In this document: positions 6,095 through 12,033 of the stretch, one piece after another
How positions within the stretch are numbered: the first letter of the stretch is position 1
Layout of the letters: every line of letters begins with the position of its first letter
Source of the DNA: Sulfurimonas sp.
Lineage (GTDB): Bacteria > Campylobacterota > Campylobacteria > Campylobacterales > Sulfurimonadaceae
Length of the DNA: 12,033 nt
NCBI GenBank assembly: GCA_026988735.1
Contig: JALSKR010000198.1
Coordinates: 1 to 12,033, forward strand
Reading direction: 5' to 3'
The notes under the pieces: model-generated
Database searches by the model: none
The model's input: the letters and a program-made list of their open reading frames with translations, nothing else
What the model was told of the DNA's origin: nothing
Made by a program: the position numbers and the translations under genes

Positions 6095-7387
6095 CTATTT
6101 AAAATGAACCAATAACATGGAACAAAATTCATCATTTTTGTAAAACTCAATCCTGTATGTTTTGTTATTGTTATCAACTGAATAGTGTTTGTTTAACTGT
6201 TTTAAAGATATGTTTATCTGACTCTCATCTACTCTGTCTTTTTTATAATAACCTATAACATTCACACGGTGTTTTTTACTCTTGACGATTTTAAAATCGT
6301 CACTTACATAAAATTCTGAAGCTTTTGGCAAAGAAACTTCGTTATTGTCTATAACAATTGTGTATTTTTTGGGACAATAATCTGACATTTTAAAGTATTG
6401 GGGTTTGAGTGTAGTCACTAACTTATTCCCAATATATATTAAATATCTGCCTTTTTTTCTTTTCACGCCTCCCAATGGATGGGAGAAATAAAACTCATTA
6501 CTTTTTGATTTTATCGGAATATAGCTTAAAGAGTTTTTTATATCATTCAAATTTAACAAAATATTGTGATTTATTACTAATGTTCCATAGTTTTTTACTA
6601 TATTTGTGATTTGGGCTGCATTTAATTCAAAGTCGCGTTTGTAAGATATCCCCATTATTTTCATATACTCTTCTATTGCCAGGAGTTGATAAAAGACTTT
6701 TTGAGATAAGCTGGAGAGATTTTTACTTGTCTCGATGGCAAATGCAGGTTTGTCATTTGTAACAGCAAAGTAGGTAAGAGAAAGCTGCATTGCTTCATCT
6801 TCATACTTTGTATTGGTGTTTTTTACATTAAAACTGTGGTGTTTTTTTAATAGTTTTTTATTAATATTGTTTTTTACTGTTTCTGCAATATTGTTCAGGT
6901 TACCAAAAAGCTGTTTTTGCTTTAACTGGCACTGGTCAATAACACAGGTCTGTCCCCAGGCATTCGGATTAAATATGCTGCCTTGGTTCTGTTTACGGTA
7001 AAAACCATGTCCGTCGTGTAAATTTAAGACTAAAGAAACTTTTTTTGAGAGTATTATTTTTTTGACTTCTTTGATGATTTTTCTGTCTTTGTCATCTTTT
7101 TTGATATGTGAAAATTTACGATTCATATCACCATGAATGCCACGTTTGTTAGCCATAATACTTTCTTTGTTCAAGTTTGGAATAATCCATAAATTCTTAG
7201 ATGTTACAGTGTAGTGTGTGGCCAATATTGAAGCTGCGAAATATCCGCCCGGTTCATTACCGTGAATTCCGCCTATAACTAAAAGGGTGGTGTTTGAGTC
7301 AGTGTTTTCTTTTTTGATGAGCTGAATATTCGCATTGAGAACAGATGAAAATAGAAGGGTCAGGCATATATTGAAAATCAGAGACAT
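6095..7387 (-). CDS. csd4: Csd4/Pgp1-type periplasmic D,L-carboxypeptidase (peptidase M14)
   Basis: A 430-residue zinc carboxypeptidase, close to the 438 residues I recall for H. pylori Csd4. Csd4 and Pgp1 trim peptidoglycan tripeptides to dipeptides and set helical cell shape. A signal peptide ends near Ala19 (SSVLNA). The zinc ligands are visible: His42 and Glu45 in GGIHGNEPGGY, and His124 in NLHDGHG. Asn89-Arg90 (GDMNRKF) match the M14 substrate-carboxylate pair, and the catalytic glutamate is Glu219 in FAIETSKN. About 200 further residues form the C-terminal accessory region, as in Csd4. His42 is the canonical M14 ligand, whereas H. pylori Csd4 has Gln46 there. The start codon directly follows the stop of the L,D-carboxypeptidase gene (TAAATG), implying coupled expression of two consecutive pathway steps. 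An AstE-like desuccinylase is the alternative M14 relative, but the signal peptide and neighbour favour Csd4. Confidence 0.85.
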   Translation of the reverse strand: MSLIFNICLTLLFSSVLNANIQLIKKENTDSNTTLLVIGGIHGNEPGGYFAASILATHYTVTSKNLWIIPNLNKESIMANKRGIHGDMNRKFSHIKKDDKDRKIIKEVKKIILSKKVSLVLNLHDGHGFYRKQNQGSIFNPNAWGQTCVIDQCQLKQKQLFGNLNNIAETVKNNINKKLLKKHHSFNVKNTNTKYEDEAMQLSLTYFAVTNDKPAFAIETSKNLSSLSQKVFYQLLAIEEYMKIMGISYKRDFELNAAQITNIVKNYGTLVINHNILLNLNDIKNSLSYIPIKSKSNEFYFSHPLGGVKRKKGRYLIYIGNKLVTTLKPQYFKMSDYCPKKYTIVIDNNEVSLPKASEFYVSDDFKIVKSKKHRVNVIGYYKKDRVDESQINISLKQLNKHYSVDNNNKTYRIEFYKNDEFCSMLLVHFK

Positions 7388-8380
7388 TTATTTCTCTGTT
7401 ATAATGCTAAATTGATTGTTTTGTAATCGTACAATCAATATCTTTTTTCCATGAAAAGAGAAGCTGTCGGATTTGTACTCTTCATCAAAGGTTATCTTAT
7501 ACAAGTTATCTATATTGGGATATGCAATGATATTTATATCGCGAAACAGTATGATTTTATTTTCATTTTTACTAAAAACTCTTTGTTTGTATTGTTTGAA
7601 TTTTTCTAGATTCATACCGTCAAATCTTTTAAACTCCTGTGCATAGAAGTGAAGATAATCTTCCAGATTATTATAAAGCCAGGAATAACGCCATGCATAC
7701 AGATTAGATAAAAGCAGTGCCAGGGTCTCTTTTGATACAGTATTGTTACTGTTTGCATCTTCTTTTATAATCAATACTGTTTTTTTGATATCAATATTTT
7801 TATTAAGACATTCTATGCTTTTGTTATTTATTGCAATGCAGCCTTTTGTAAATTCGTCTCTTTCTTGGTTGGTTGGCAGTCCGTGAATCCAAATACCTTG
7901 TCCTGTTTTGCCTTTGTACCTGTCATACAGGTTTGGGTAGGAAGTGACAAATGCCATCGGACCGTAAAAAGAGTCAACTTTGGAGAGTTTTTTGACAATA
8001 TCATAAACACCGATAGGTGTTTTAAGATCACCTTCTCGTGTTTTATCTCCCTTGAGTTTTCCTGTAAAAGCATTGTACTCTTTTCGGAGTTTATATGTGT
8101 TATTACTGTCTTTGGAATATATTAAAAGTTCTGATTTTGATTTGTCACACAGTAAAATATTTGTGTAGGATTCAATATAGCCGAACTGGGTATCTTTGTT
8201 TTTGAGAAACTCCTGCCAATACTTTGTATCACTCAGACTTTTATCCAACTCCTTTTGAATGTTTTTAATGCCATGCAGTCGATAGGTTGTTAAAATGTCA
8301 TTATTTGAAGCAAATGCAGAAGTTGAAAAACAAAGTGCAGAGATAATACTTATAACAAAAAAGTAAAATCTATTGCCCAT
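7388..8380 (-). CDS. csd6: Csd6/Pgp2-type L,D-carboxypeptidase (YkuD fold plus NTF2-like domain)
   Basis: A 330-residue periplasmic protein. Csd6 and Pgp2 remove the terminal D-Ala from peptidoglycan tetrapeptides, giving the tripeptides used by Csd4, and shape helical cells; H. pylori HP0518 has also been linked to flagellin glycosylation. A signal peptide ends near Ala24 (TSAFA). A short helical N-terminal region is followed by the YkuD catalytic domain (about 65-200) with DLKTPIGVYDI, the catalytic His166 in WIHGLP and Cys181 in FTKGCIAI. A Thr-Lys replaces the Ser-His commonly before Gly-Cys. The C-terminal part (about 212-330; LYAWRYSWLYNNLEDYLHFY) is an NTF2-like domain as in Csd6. I chose ATG 8380 because AGGA lies 7 bases upstream; ATG 8386 is only one base from it. 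The gene overlaps the end of era by 11 bp. The era-csd6 order matches H. pylori HP0517-HP0518. Confidence 0.88.
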   Translation of the reverse strand: MGNRFYFFVISIISALCFSTSAFASNNDILTTYRLHGIKNIQKELDKSLSDTKYWQEFLKNKDTQFGYIESYTNILLCDKSKSELLIYSKDSNNTYKLRKEYNAFTGKLKGDKTREGDLKTPIGVYDIVKKLSKVDSFYGPMAFVTSYPNLYDRYKGKTGQGIWIHGLPTNQERDEFTKGCIAINNKSIECLNKNIDIKKTVLIIKEDANSNNTVSKETLALLLSNLYAWRYSWLYNNLEDYLHFYAQEFKRFDGMNLEKFKQYKQRVFSKNENKIILFRDINIIAYPNIDNLYKITFDEEYKSDSFSFHGKKILIVRLQNNQFSIITEK

Positions 8381-9254
8381 GGTCATATCCTATCTCTTTT
8401 AGGAAGTTCTTGTCTTTTGTCCAGCCTTTTTTAACGGTTACCTGAAGGTTTAAATATGCTTTTTTCCCACTGAGTCTTTCTATTTTCTCTCTGGCGGATT
8501 TTCCTATACGTTTGATTGATTCTCCGCCTTTTCCGATGATAATACCTTTTTGAGACTCTTTTTCTATAATGACAGTGGCATAAATTCTGTCAATTCCTGT
8601 TTCTTCTTCGATAGAGTCAATGATAACATCTGATTCGTAAGGGACTTCATCACTGATGTTTTCAAAAATAGCTTCACGGATAAATCCTGCATAAATGTCA
8701 CGAACAAGTTCACTTGTCAAATCCTCAGGATCATAGAGATACGGAGAGTCAGGCAGGTTTTTTGCAATAGTATCAAGCAAGTCTTTATGTCCGACTTTTC
8801 GAGGAATTGCTACAGGAATAAGTGCTTCAAAGTGATCAGCATATTTATTATAGGCACTAATAGATTTAAAAAGTTTTTCCTGAGAAACCTGATCTATTTT
8901 ACTTAAAACAATGATATGTTTTACCCGTCCGTTATTAATTTTTAAAAATCTTTCATAATGTTCGGTAGAGTCTGTAACAGGTGCCAAGTATACAATCAAA
9001 TCACAATCACCCATTGCTTTGAGTGCTTCATCAAGCATAAACTGATTGAGCATTTTTTCTTTTTCATGTAATCCTGGAGTATCAACAAAAATAATCTGTG
9101 CATCTTCATGCATAACAATTGCATTTGAACGCTTTCTTGTTGCATTTGCTTTTTGACTCACCATTGCAATTTTTTCGCCCAACAGGGAGTTCATAAGGGT
9201 ACTTTTACCCGCGTTTGGACGTCCAATTAAGGAAACGAAACCAGCTTTAGTCAT
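8370..9254 (-). CDS. era: GTPase Era, 16S rRNA-binding ribosome assembly factor
   Basis: A 294-residue Era, normal length. It binds the 3' end of 16S rRNA and checks 30S subunit maturation. The GTPase domain shows G1 GRPNAGKS (11-18), a switch I region KANATRKRSNAI (35-46), G3 DTPG (58-61) and a G4 motif SKID (118-121) in place of the canonical NKxD. The C-terminal KH domain carries GIIIGKGGESIKRIG (237-251), and the tail ends GWTKDKNFLKEIGYDHGQ. The Asn-Ala-Thr switch I sequence and Ser in G4 resemble what I recall from Helicobacter Era. The start is supported by AAGAAGG 7 bases upstream. It follows hslU after 49 bp, the widest gap in the window, and its 3' end overlaps csd6. Confidence 0.97.
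   Translation of the reverse strand: MTKAGFVSLIGRPNAGKSTLMNSLLGEKIAMVSQKANATRKRSNAIVMHEDAQIIFVDTPGLHEKEKMLNQFMLDEALKAMGDCDLIVYLAPVTDSTEHYERFLKINNGRVKHIIVLSKIDQVSQEKLFKSISAYNKYADHFEALIPVAIPRKVGHKDLLDTIAKNLPDSPYLYDPEDLTSELVRDIYAGFIREAIFENISDEVPYESDVIIDSIEEETGIDRIYATVIIEKESQKGIIIGKGGESIKRIGKSAREKIERLSGKKAYLNLQVTVKKGWTKDKNFLKEIGYDHGQ
8388..8391 (-). promoter_or_regulatory. Shine-Dalgarno site deciding the csd6 start
   Basis: AGGA on the minus strand lies 7 bases before ATG 8380 and only one base before ATG 8386, so the second ATG is the likelier start. The site lies within the last codons of era. Confidence 0.5.
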
Positions 9255-9276
9255 CTATATACCTTCTTTAATTTAT

Positions 9277-9296
9277 AACAGACACAAGCGTCTGCC
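9277..9296 (-). other. Small hairpin in the hslU-era gap
   Basis: CAGAC (9279-9283) and GTCTG (9290-9294) can pair around a six-base loop, extended by two G-U wobbles in the transcript. On the minus strand it is followed by UUAUAAAUU rather than a uridine run, so it is a weak terminator candidate at best. It could be an RNA processing site between the Hsl and era segments (inference) or chance. Confidence 0.25.
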
Positions 9297-9303
9297 TTTA
9301 GTG

Positions 9304-10632
9304 CTATAATATATATCTTGAAAGATCTTCATCTTCTACAGCATCATCAAGTTTTTCATGTACCAGTTTTGCTGTAACAACAAACTCTTTGCCTTTATAT
9401 TCATCTGCATTGAAACTTATATCTTCAAGTATTCGCTCTAACACAGTGTGCAGGCGTCTTGCTCCAATATCTTCTGCTGTTTCATTGGCTCGATGTGCAA
9501 GTTTGGCTATGGCTCTTACCGCTTCATCTTCAAATGTCAGTTGCATCCCTTCAACACCTAATAATGCTTGGTACTGCTTGAGTAAAGAGTTCTGTGTTTG
9601 TGTTAAAATTTTGTAAAGTGTCTCTTCTGTTAAAGCTTCTAACTCAACACGTAAAGGAAATCTTCCTTGAAGTTCGGGAATTAAATCGCTTGGCTTACTT
9701 ACATGAAAAGCTCCAGCTGCAATAAAGAGAATATGGTCAGTATTGATTGTTCCATATTTTGTTGAAACACTGCTTCCTTCAACTATAGGCAGTAAATCCC
9801 TTTGCACACCTTCTTTTGAAGGATCATTTCGACCCTGACTCTTTTCACTGAGTGCAATCTTGTCTATTTCATCAAGGAAAATTATGCCTCCGTTTTCTGC
9901 TCGTCTCAATGCTTCGGCATTTATTCGTGTCATATCTAGTAGTTTGGTGGTTGCTTCTTGTCGCAGAAGCATTTTTGCATCTTTAACTGTTACCTCTTTT
10001 TTATTGTCTTCTTTGTTTATAGAGGCAAACACTTTGGAAAAACTCTCTTGTACTTTTGCCATTTCCGGCGGTAGGTTTGTGTCATTAAATTCAATATTGA
10101 GTTTTTCAATCTCTAATTCTATAACCTTGTCATCCATTTCTCCGGACTCTATACGCTTTTCCATCGCTTCTAAGAGGCGTTGATAATCATCTTTTTTGCT
10201 TTCACTCGCACCGGCAGGAAGGGGAGGGAGCAGTTTTTCTGTGATTTTATTGATAATATAGTTCTCTATTTTGTCTTTGTTTGCTTCTTCCTGTTCTGCT
10301 TTGACAATGCTGATAGCATTAACAACCAAATCACGAATCATAGATTCGACATCACGACCGACAAAACCTACTTCTGTATATTTACTAGCTTCAACTTTTA
10401 TAAAAGGCACTTTCATCATTTTTGCCAGACGGCGTGATATTTCCGTCTTCCCGACACCTGTTGAACCTATCATCAAAATATTTTTCGGTGTGATTTCATT
10501 CTTGAGATCATCATCAAGCTGCATGCGTCTGTAGCGTGTACGCAAAGCAAGTGCAATAGTTTTTTTTGCATCTTTTTGCGCAATAACATAGTTGTCTAAA
10601 TATTCTACAATCTCTTTTGGTGTTAAATTCAC
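9304..10632 (-). CDS. hslU: HslU (ClpY), AAA+ unfoldase of the HslUV protease
   Basis: A 442-residue hexameric unfoldase that feeds substrates to HslV in the cytoplasm. Walker A is GSTGVGKT (56-63). The pore loop is GFVGRD (89-94), with Phe where many HslU proteins have Tyr. The intermediate domain spans roughly 105-235. Walker B is IIFLDEID (250-257), the GRFP arginine-finger region is at 323-326, and sensor 2 is GARRL (390-394). The C-terminus DLSRYIL is the conserved tail that inserts into HslV and activates it. Translation starts at GTG 10632, overlapping the hslV stop by four bases (GTGA), with GGAG seven bases upstream. The coupling should balance subunit synthesis. Confidence 0.97.
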   Translation of the reverse strand: MNLTPKEIVEYLDNYVIAQKDAKKTIALALRTRYRRMQLDDDLKNEITPKNILMIGSTGVGKTEISRRLAKMMKVPFIKVEASKYTEVGFVGRDVESMIRDLVVNAISIVKAEQEEANKDKIENYIINKITEKLLPPLPAGASESKKDDYQRLLEAMEKRIESGEMDDKVIELEIEKLNIEFNDTNLPPEMAKVQESFSKVFASINKEDNKKEVTVKDAKMLLRQEATTKLLDMTRINAEALRRAENGGIIFLDEIDKIALSEKSQGRNDPSKEGVQRDLLPIVEGSSVSTKYGTINTDHILFIAAGAFHVSKPSDLIPELQGRFPLRVELEALTEETLYKILTQTQNSLLKQYQALLGVEGMQLTFEDEAVRAIAKLAHRANETAEDIGARRLHTVLERILEDISFNADEYKGKEFVVTAKLVHEKLDDAVEDEDLSRYIL

Positions 10633-11174
10633 TCTTTTTCTCCATCGAGTATCAAGGTTTTGATATTATGATTGGTATATATACAAAGGTCTGCTGCTAC
10701 ATGTAAAGACTCTTTGACAAGTTCCTCTTCATCCAAAGAAGCATGTTTCTTTAATGCGCGTGCAGCAGAAATGGCAAAATTTCCTCCACTTCCGATAGAA
10801 GCTATTTGTCCATCTTCCGGTTCAACAACATCACCGTTTCCTGTAAGTATAAATATATGATCCTGGTTTAAAACAATCATCATAGCTTCAAGACGACGCA
10901 GTACTTTGTCTTTTCTCCAAGCCTTAGAAAACTCAACAACGGACTTGAGTAAATCCCCTTTTTTATTTTCTAAAAATTCTTCAAACATATCAAACAGATT
11001 AAAAGCATCAGCCGTACTTCCGGCAAATCCTGCAAGGATTTTACCGTGATGAAGTGTACGAATTTTAGTTGCATTACCCTTTAAAACGCTGTCTCCAAAA
11101 GTTACCTGTCCATCTCCGCCGATAACTGCTTTGTTTTTGCCTTTGTAGGCCAATATGGTAGTGGCATCAAACAT
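10629..11174 (-). CDS. hslV: HslV (ClpQ), threonine peptidase of the HslUV protease
   Basis: A 181-residue proteasome-like peptidase. It starts MFDATTI, so the catalytic nucleophile is Thr5 and a four-residue leader (Met-Phe-Asp-Ala) must be removed; in most bacteria Thr directly follows the initiator Met. Counting from Thr5 as 1, the active-site residues fall where expected: Asp17 (D21 in GGDGQV), Lys33 (K37 in GNATKIRT) and Ser125 (S129 in IGSGGN). HslV forms a double hexamer capped by HslU. ATG 11174 has AAGGA about four bases upstream and lies 6 bp after rplI. I recall a similar N-terminus in Helicobacter HslV, so the leader is probably a lineage trait and not an error. Confidence 0.97.
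   Translation of the reverse strand: MFDATTILAYKGKNKAVIGGDGQVTFGDSVLKGNATKIRTLHHGKILAGFAGSTADAFNLFDMFEEFLENKKGDLLKSVVEFSKAWRKDKVLRRLEAMMIVLNQDHIFILTGNGDVVEPEDGQIASIGSGGNFAISAARALKKHASLDEEELVKESLHVAADLCIYTNHNIKTLILDGEKE
10640..10643 (-). promoter_or_regulatory. Shine-Dalgarno site for the GTG start of hslU
   Basis: GGAG lies seven bases before GTG 10632, inside the end of hslV. It supports the GTG as the true start, giving the family's usual N-terminus [13 protein letters not shown]. Confidence 0.55.
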
Positions 11175-11180
11175 TAATCC

Positions 11181-11627
11181 TTATTCTCCCTGTACATCTA
11201 CATGAAGTTTTGCATGAATTCCATGACCCAGTTTCAAATCAAGATCATGCTCACCGATTGTTTTGATAGCTGTTTTATCTGTAATTGCTTTTTTGTCTAT
11301 TTCTATGTTGTGCTGCTCTTTGAGAGCATTTGCAACCTCTTCTTTTGTAATGGCACCAAACAGATGTCCGTTATTACCGACTTTTTTTGTAATGATGACT
11401 TCGAGTTTATCAAGTTTTTGGGCAATCTCATTGAGTCTTGCAATTTCAGCTTTTTCTTCTTCTTCTTTGCGTTTGATTTCTGCTTCATGTTCAGCAATAA
11501 TCTCAGGTGTTGCAGGTTTGGCAAAGCCCTTTTTAATTAAAAAGTTTTGACCATAACCTGGTTTGACCTCTTTTACTTCACCGGATTTTCCTAAACTTTT
11601 TACATCTTTAATTAATAATACTTTCAT
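11181..11627 (-). CDS. rplI: 50S ribosomal protein L9
   Basis: A 148-residue L9 of normal length. The N-terminal 23S rRNA-binding domain starts MKVLLIKDVKSLGKSGEV and includes the signature PGYGQNFLIKKGFA (23-36). A long charged helix with a Glu/Lys-rich EEEEKAEIARL stretch (about 40-75) connects it to the C-terminal rRNA-binding domain with NNGHLFGAIT (about 85-94) and the final strand GHGIHAKLHVDV. AGGA lies seven bases before the ATG. It heads the tightly packed rplI-hslV-hslU group, an arrangement I recall as common in Campylobacterota. Confidence 0.98.
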   Translation of the reverse strand: MKVLLIKDVKSLGKSGEVKEVKPGYGQNFLIKKGFAKPATPEIIAEHEAEIKRKEEEEKAEIARLNEIAQKLDKLEVIITKKVGNNGHLFGAITKEEVANALKEQHNIEIDKKAITDKTAIKTIGEHDLDLKLGHGIHAKLHVDVQGE

Positions 11628-11647
11628 AGATTATTCCTAGTTTTATT

Positions 11648-12033
11648 TTATCTTTCGATTTCACCTGGATATGCAACGATACCATTTGTAAGATTCCCTA
11701 CATTTGTATAGCCATTGTCTGCTAAAATTCTTGCAACATGTGCAGAGCGGCTTCCAACATGACAATAAACTATGATATTTTCATCTTTTGCAAAGTTTGC
11801 TTCTTCCCACGTTTGAAAAAATGAGCTTGTAGGTACAAGTTTATCAGCGCCCTTGATGTGACCCATCTGCCATTCCATATATTCACGAACATCTACAAGT
11901 TTAAAATCAACCATTTTCAGATCACGTGCTTCTAAAAGTGAAACAAGTTCATCTCCGTCGAGTTCGTCTTTGTTGACAAGAAGTTCACATTCCTCTTTTG
12001 TCAGCCCTCTTGAATGGCTGTGTGCTGCTTCTT
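11648..12033 (-). CDS. Rhodanese-domain protein, 5' end beyond the window
   Basis: The reading frame is open from the right edge to a stop at 11648, giving 127 visible codons. The rhodanese fold shows GDELVSLLEARDLK before the LVDVREYMEW motif, then MGHIKGA, and the active-site loop CHVGSR (Cys codon at 11762-11764), followed by a C-terminal NGIVAYPGEIER. The loop CxxGxR fits a sulfurtransferase carrying a persulfide on Cys, but donor and acceptor are unknown. An in-frame ATG at 11914 gives only 88 residues and would cut off the helix that opens the domain, so it is probably internal. The visible upstream residues include a His/Ser-rich HSHSRGLTKEECELL. No start codon is seen before the edge. 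It lies 20 bp upstream of rplI and may be part of the same transcript. Confidence 0.88.
   Translation of the reverse strand, partial: EAAHSHSRGLTKEECELLVNKDELDGDELVSLLEARDLKMVDFKLVDVREYMEWQMGHIKGADKLVPTSSFFQTWEEANFAKDENIIVYCHVGSRSAHVARILADNGYTNVGNLTNGIVAYPGEIER

Noticed and set aside
7828..8125. Alternative frames inside the csd6 gene on both strands
   Set aside because: The frame with the signal peptide, His/Cys catalytic motif and NTF2-like domain spans the whole region; the others are shadows.
9255..9303. Promoter for era in the hslU-era gap
   Set aside because: A TATAAA-like box exists on the minus strand at about 9272-9277 but no reasonable -35 element is seen and AT-rich DNA gives such boxes by chance.
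9389..11550. Plus-strand open frames opposite hslU, hslV and rplI
   Set aside because: They lie entirely antisense to strongly conserved genes and show no recognisable protein features.
11648..11914. Rhodanese protein starting at ATG 11914 as a complete 88-residue gene
   Set aside because: The frame is open to the window edge and the upstream residues read as the opening helix of the rhodanese domain, so the gene is longer and cut by the edge.

Overview
The window looks like a chromosomal segment of a Campylobacterota (Epsilonproteobacteria) member, most like a Sulfurimonas-type organism. Three things point that way. The DNA is AT-rich. The Era and HslV proteins carry peculiarities I associate with this phylum (an SKID G4 motif in Era; extra residues before the catalytic Thr in HslV). 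The gene order rplI-hslV-hslU-era-csd6 is the one I recall from Helicobacter pylori HP0514-HP0518. Genus assignment is inference.

Layout: every supported gene lies on the minus strand, so transcription runs from right to left. The largest gap between genes is 49 bp, and most junctions overlap or abut. From the right edge: a rhodanese-domain protein cut by the window end; a housekeeping block (ribosomal protein L9, the HslV peptidase, the HslU unfoldase, the Era GTPase); two periplasmic peptidoglycan-trimming enzymes back to back (a Csd6-type L,D-carboxypeptidase with a YkuD fold and a Csd4-type D,L-carboxypeptidase of family M14); then six genes in the order of an MSHA-type pilus operon (MshI, J, K, L, M, N equivalents); and finally, overlapping the last of these, the start of a small exported protein that runs off the left edge.

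The pilus-type block would build the envelope-spanning part of a type IV pilus / type II secretion-like machine. It has an inner-membrane PilM-PilN fusion, a PilO-like partner, a small PilP/MshK-like periplasmic linker, an outer-membrane secretin, an ExeA/MshM-type AAA ATPase and a bitopic Pro/Lys-rich TPR protein. In Campylobacter jejuni the related cts genes (ctsR/D/P/X/E/F) serve natural transformation, so DNA uptake is the leading hypothesis; a true pilus is the alternative. The assembly ATPase, platform protein and pilins are not in the window and would be expected beyond the left edge.

Points of interest are the direct abutment of two consecutive peptidoglycan-trimming enzymes immediately upstream of the secretin operon, a canonical His zinc ligand in the Csd4 homologue where H. 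pylori Csd4 uses an unusual Gln, an in-frame 21-bp tandem repeat in the MshN-like protein, several start-site corrections, and an unrecognised exported protein inside the operon. No RNA genes, insertion sequences, CRISPR arrays, origins or convincing terminators were seen, and no gene-free stretch exceeds 50 bases.
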